Source: Burkholderia sp. Bp9142 (GTDB taxonomy: Bacteria; Pseudomonadota; Gammaproteobacteria; Burkholderiales; Burkholderiaceae). From it: a DNA stretch of 64,000 bases. The notes beneath the pieces were generated by a model. The model had not been told where the DNA came from, did not search any database, and saw only the letters and a list, made by a program, of their open reading frames with translations. This document shows, piece after piece, positions 61,902 to 64,000 of this stretch. The stretch spans positions 62,001 through 126,000 of the forward strand of contig NZ_QTPP01000014.1 of NCBI RefSeq assembly GCF_003853415.1, in the 5' to 3' direction. Made by a program: the position numbers and the translations under genes. Position 1 is the stretch's first letter, and the number at the start of each line of letters is the position of its first letter.

Positions 61902-63554
61902 TTACTCGCCGATCCATCCGAACCGCCACGACAGGCGGCGCGTCGCGGCGAGCAGCGCATGTGCGAGTTCGCTGTCCGGCCCGCGCGGGAAGCCGCGCGA
62001 CGAGCCGATGATCGCGATCACGAGCCGGATGCTGCCGGTGTGATCGAACACGGGCGCGGCGATCGTCCCGATGCCCGGCACCGGCGCGTCGAACGCGAAA
62101 TCGAGTTCGTCCGCACGGATCGTCGCGAGCCGCGCGTGGAGCGCGTCGTCGACCTGCGCCGCGCCGCCGGCGAGGCGCACGGGCTCGTCAGCCAGCAGGC
62201 CGGCCAGCACGTCGTCGGACATGCCGGCCGCGAAGATCCGCCCGATCGCGGTATTCACGAGGGACATCACCGTGCCGACCTGCAGGCTCACGTGCTGCGG
62301 CCGCGCGGACTCCTCGAGGCGGATCACGGTCGGCCCGAGCGGCCCGAGGGTCGCCGCGGCCACGCTCATGTCGGTCGCGGCCGCCAGCGCGACGATCTCG
62401 GCTTCCGCATCGCGCGTCGGCGACACGCGCTGCATCGCGATCAGCCCGAGTGCCTGGCCGAGCGGCCCGCCGCCGAAGCAGCCCGCATCGTCGCGGCTCA
62501 GCAGGCCGATCTTCTGCAGGCTCACCAGATGCGGAAACGCCTTCGCGGCCGGCATCCCGGCCGCCGCCGCGAGATCGCGCAGCGGCAGCGCACGGCCCGC
62601 CGACACGAGCGCAAGCAGCAGCTCGCCCGTGCTGTCGAGCGCGTTGATGCCGCGCTGCGCTTTCGCGTCGTCGGCGAGCGCAGGCGGCATGCGCTGGACT
62701 GCCGGGGCTGCGGCCGGCGGCGACGGCTGCGCGTCGCGGCCGGCATCGAGCGACGCGGTGGCCTGCCGCGCCGCATCGCGCAGCGCCGTCGCGATCGGGC
62801 CGTTCCAGCCGACATCGATCGACCCGGTCGAGCCGATCACCGTCAACGCGAGTTGCAGGCGTCCGTCGGCGTCCAGCACCGGCACGCACATCGCGCTGAC
62901 GCCGGGGCTCGGCCGGTCCACGCCGCGCTCGATCCCGCGGGTGCGGATCGCGTCGAGTTCGGCCTGCCACGCGCGGGCATCGGACGTGGGCTGATCGCCT
63001 TCCGCACCCGCGAGCGTGTCGCCGGCGCCGGCCTGGCTGGCCGCCATCGCGTCCAGCTGTGCGGCGTCGCCGAATGCCCGGAATACGCGGCCGGTCGCGG
63101 TCGTGTCGAGCGACATCACCGATCCGACGTGCAGGTTCACGTGCAGCGGATAGCCGCCGTGCTCGATGCGCACGATCGTCGGCCCGAGCGCGCCCGGCAC
63201 CGACAGCGCGACGCTCAGGCCGACCGTTTCCGCGAGCCGCGCCGCGTGCGGCAGCGCCGCGCGATAGGCCGGCTGGCGTTCGATCGACATCAGCCCGAGC
63301 CGCAGCGACAGCGGCCCCGGCTCGTAGTTGCCGGTGAGCGCGTCGCGTTTCACGAGCGCGAGGCGCGTCAAGCTGACGAGATAGGTATGCGCCTGCGCGG
63401 TCGACAAGCCGGCCGCGGCCGCCAGCTCCGACAGCCCGAGCGGCTTGCGCCGGCGCGCAAGTGCGTCGAGCAGCCGGCCGCCGACCTCGACGCTCTGGAT
63501 CCCGCGCTGCGCCTTGGGCGGCACGTCGTCTGCGCTGGCTTCGTGGTTCTGCAC
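61902..63554 (-). CDS. Tandem double IclR-family transcriptional regulator
   Basis: This 550-residue protein consists of two complete IclR units in one chain. Each starts with KAQRGI (residues 14-19 and 298-303, 284 apart), followed by a winged helix (LGLSELAAAAGLSTAQAHTYLVSLTRLALV and LPLRDLAAAAGMPAAKAFPHLVSLQKIGLL). A GAF-like effector domain with LHVGSVMSLDTTATGR or LQVGTVMSLVNTAIGR comes next. A usual IclR protein has about 260 residues and works as a dimer of dimers; here one chain equals a built-in dimer. The linker (about residues 270-297) is rich in A and P. It is divergent from the metallo-beta-lactamase-fold gene. Confidence 0.92.
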   Translation of the reverse strand: MQNHEASADDVPPKAQRGIQSVEVGGRLLDALARRRKPLGLSELAAAAGLSTAQAHTYLVSLTRLALVKRDALTGNYEPGPLSLRLGLMSIERQPAYRAALPHAARLAETVGLSVALSVPGALGPTIVRIEHGGYPLHVNLHVGSVMSLDTTATGRVFRAFGDAAQLDAMAASQAGAGDTLAGAEGDQPTSDARAWQAELDAIRTRGIERGVDRPSPGVSAMCVPVLDADGRLQLALTVIGSTGSIDVGWNGPIATALRDAARQATASLDAGRDAQPSPPAAAPAVQRMPPALADDAKAQRGINALDSTGELLLALVSAGRALPLRDLAAAAGMPAAKAFPHLVSLQKIGLLSRDDAGCFGGGPLGQALGLIAMQRVSPTRDAEAEIVALAAATDMSVAAATLGPLGPTVIRLEESARPQHVSLQVGTVMSLVNTAIGRIFAAGMSDDVLAGLLADEPVRLAGGAAQVDDALHARLATIRADELDFAFDAPVPGIGTIAAPVFDHTGSIRLVIAIIGSSRGFPRGPDSELAHALLAATRRLSWRFGWIGE

Positions 63555-63731
63555 GCGATGGTTCTTCCGTTGACGAAACCCCGCATGGTATCCGACGCCA
63601 TTTGATGCGCCAGCCCGCAGGTTTACCCGTATTGGACAATAGCAAGCGACTTTGTCATTGACAAATGATCAGTGCGGGTCGATGATCCGCTCACTCCCCT
63701 CAACACATGGCTCGCAGCCACGGAACGCAAC

Positions 63732-64000
63732 ATGGCCAAAGCATTCGCCTCTCAAGCCGATCTGGAAGAGAAGAAAGTCACCTGGACGCAGCTGTCCGAG
63801 AACGCGTACGCCTACACCGCCGAAGGCGACCCGAACTCGGGCGTGATCATCGGCGACGACAGCGTGCTGATCGTCGACACGACCGCGACGCCGGCGATGG
63901 CGCAGGACCTGATCGCGAAGATCCGCAGCGTGACCGACAAGCCGATCAAGCACGTCGTGCTGTCGCACTATCACGCGGTGCGCGTGCTCGGCGCGTCCGC
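63732..64000 (+). CDS. Metallo-beta-lactamase-fold hydrolase (N-terminal part, cut by window edge)
   Basis: The first 89 residues are present. After about 35 residues comes SGVIIGDDSVLIVDTTATPAMAQDLIAKI, typical of the first half of the MBL fold, and then VVLSHYHAVRVLGAS. The usual metal motif H-x-H-x-D-H reads HYHAVR here (residues 79-84), so two ligands are replaced; the rest of the metal site lies outside the window. Divergent from the double IclR gene across 177 bp, which makes it the likely regulatory target. Confidence 0.82.
   Translation, partial: MAKAFASQADLEEKKVTWTQLSENAYAYTAEGDPNSGVIIGDDSVLIVDTTATPAMAQDLIAKIRSVTDKPIKHVVLSHYHAVRVLGAS

Noticed and set aside
1-64000. tRNA, rRNA, CRISPR arrays, complete insertion sequences or prophage modules
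   Set aside because: None was recognised on either strand; the peptidoglycan hydrolase at 40146 has VgrG/PAAR neighbours and no holin or phage structural genes.

Overview
The window looks like chromosomal DNA of a Burkholderia-type betaproteobacterium. GC is very high with strong third-position GC. The gene stock is typical of that group: many LysR, AraC and TetR regulators, a Gram-negative porin, NodT-type outer-membrane factors, two-component systems and an orphan type VI secretion (T6SS) cassette. This is inferred from gene content; no rRNA, tRNA, CRISPR array or complete insertion sequence was seen.

Layout. 1-2573: start of a solute-binding protein gene, divergent from a TctD/TctE-like two-component pair. 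2654-12618: a MOSC protein, then a long leftward organosulfur-uptake operon (two binding proteins, a membrane cytochrome c, ATPase, permease, aldolase-like protein, SsuD-like flavin monooxygenase), divergent from an SfnB-like acyl-CoA-dehydrogenase-family gene. 12680-15976: a LysR gene divergent from a cysteine-dioxygenase-family gene and a four-domain rhodanese. 16060-20344: a GlpQ-type lipoprotein, a squalene/phytoene synthase and a porin with a clear terminator. 20501-25784: a TetR-headed drug-efflux operon (HlyD, ABC ATPase, ABC permease, outer-membrane factor) with 4-bp gene overlaps. 26081-30642: MocR, AhpD-like and cupin genes, then LysR and a short-chain dehydrogenase (SDR). 30714-35299: a levan/sucrose locus (GH68, GH32, LacI) with two palindromic operators set into a recognisable promoter. 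35715-37655: a DJ-1/PfpI-type protein and xenobiotic reductase XenA, preceded by two identical-type operators but no regulator gene.

39540-44237 is the accessory region. A 3' relic of an SDR gene and an intact SDR gene flank a lower-GC cassette. The cassette holds a VgrG C-terminal fragment, a two-domain peptidoglycan hydrolase (M23 peptidase plus GH19-like lysozyme) overlapping by 4 bp a small secreted protein that is probably its immunity partner, and the C-terminal relic of a PAAR protein. Base composition falls to about 40% GC where the GH19-like domain begins, as if the toxin tip and immunity gene were swapped in together. This is the most interesting part of the window.

44399-64000: AraC and LysE genes; a five-gene RND efflux operon that carries its own two-component system; a Crp/Fnr regulator divergent from an acyl-CoA synthetase; a chemotaxis receptor; a YqaA/DedA-like membrane protein; a LysE exporter divergent from an Lrp regulator; a regulator made of two fused IclR units; and the start of a metallo-beta-lactamase-fold gene cut by the window edge.
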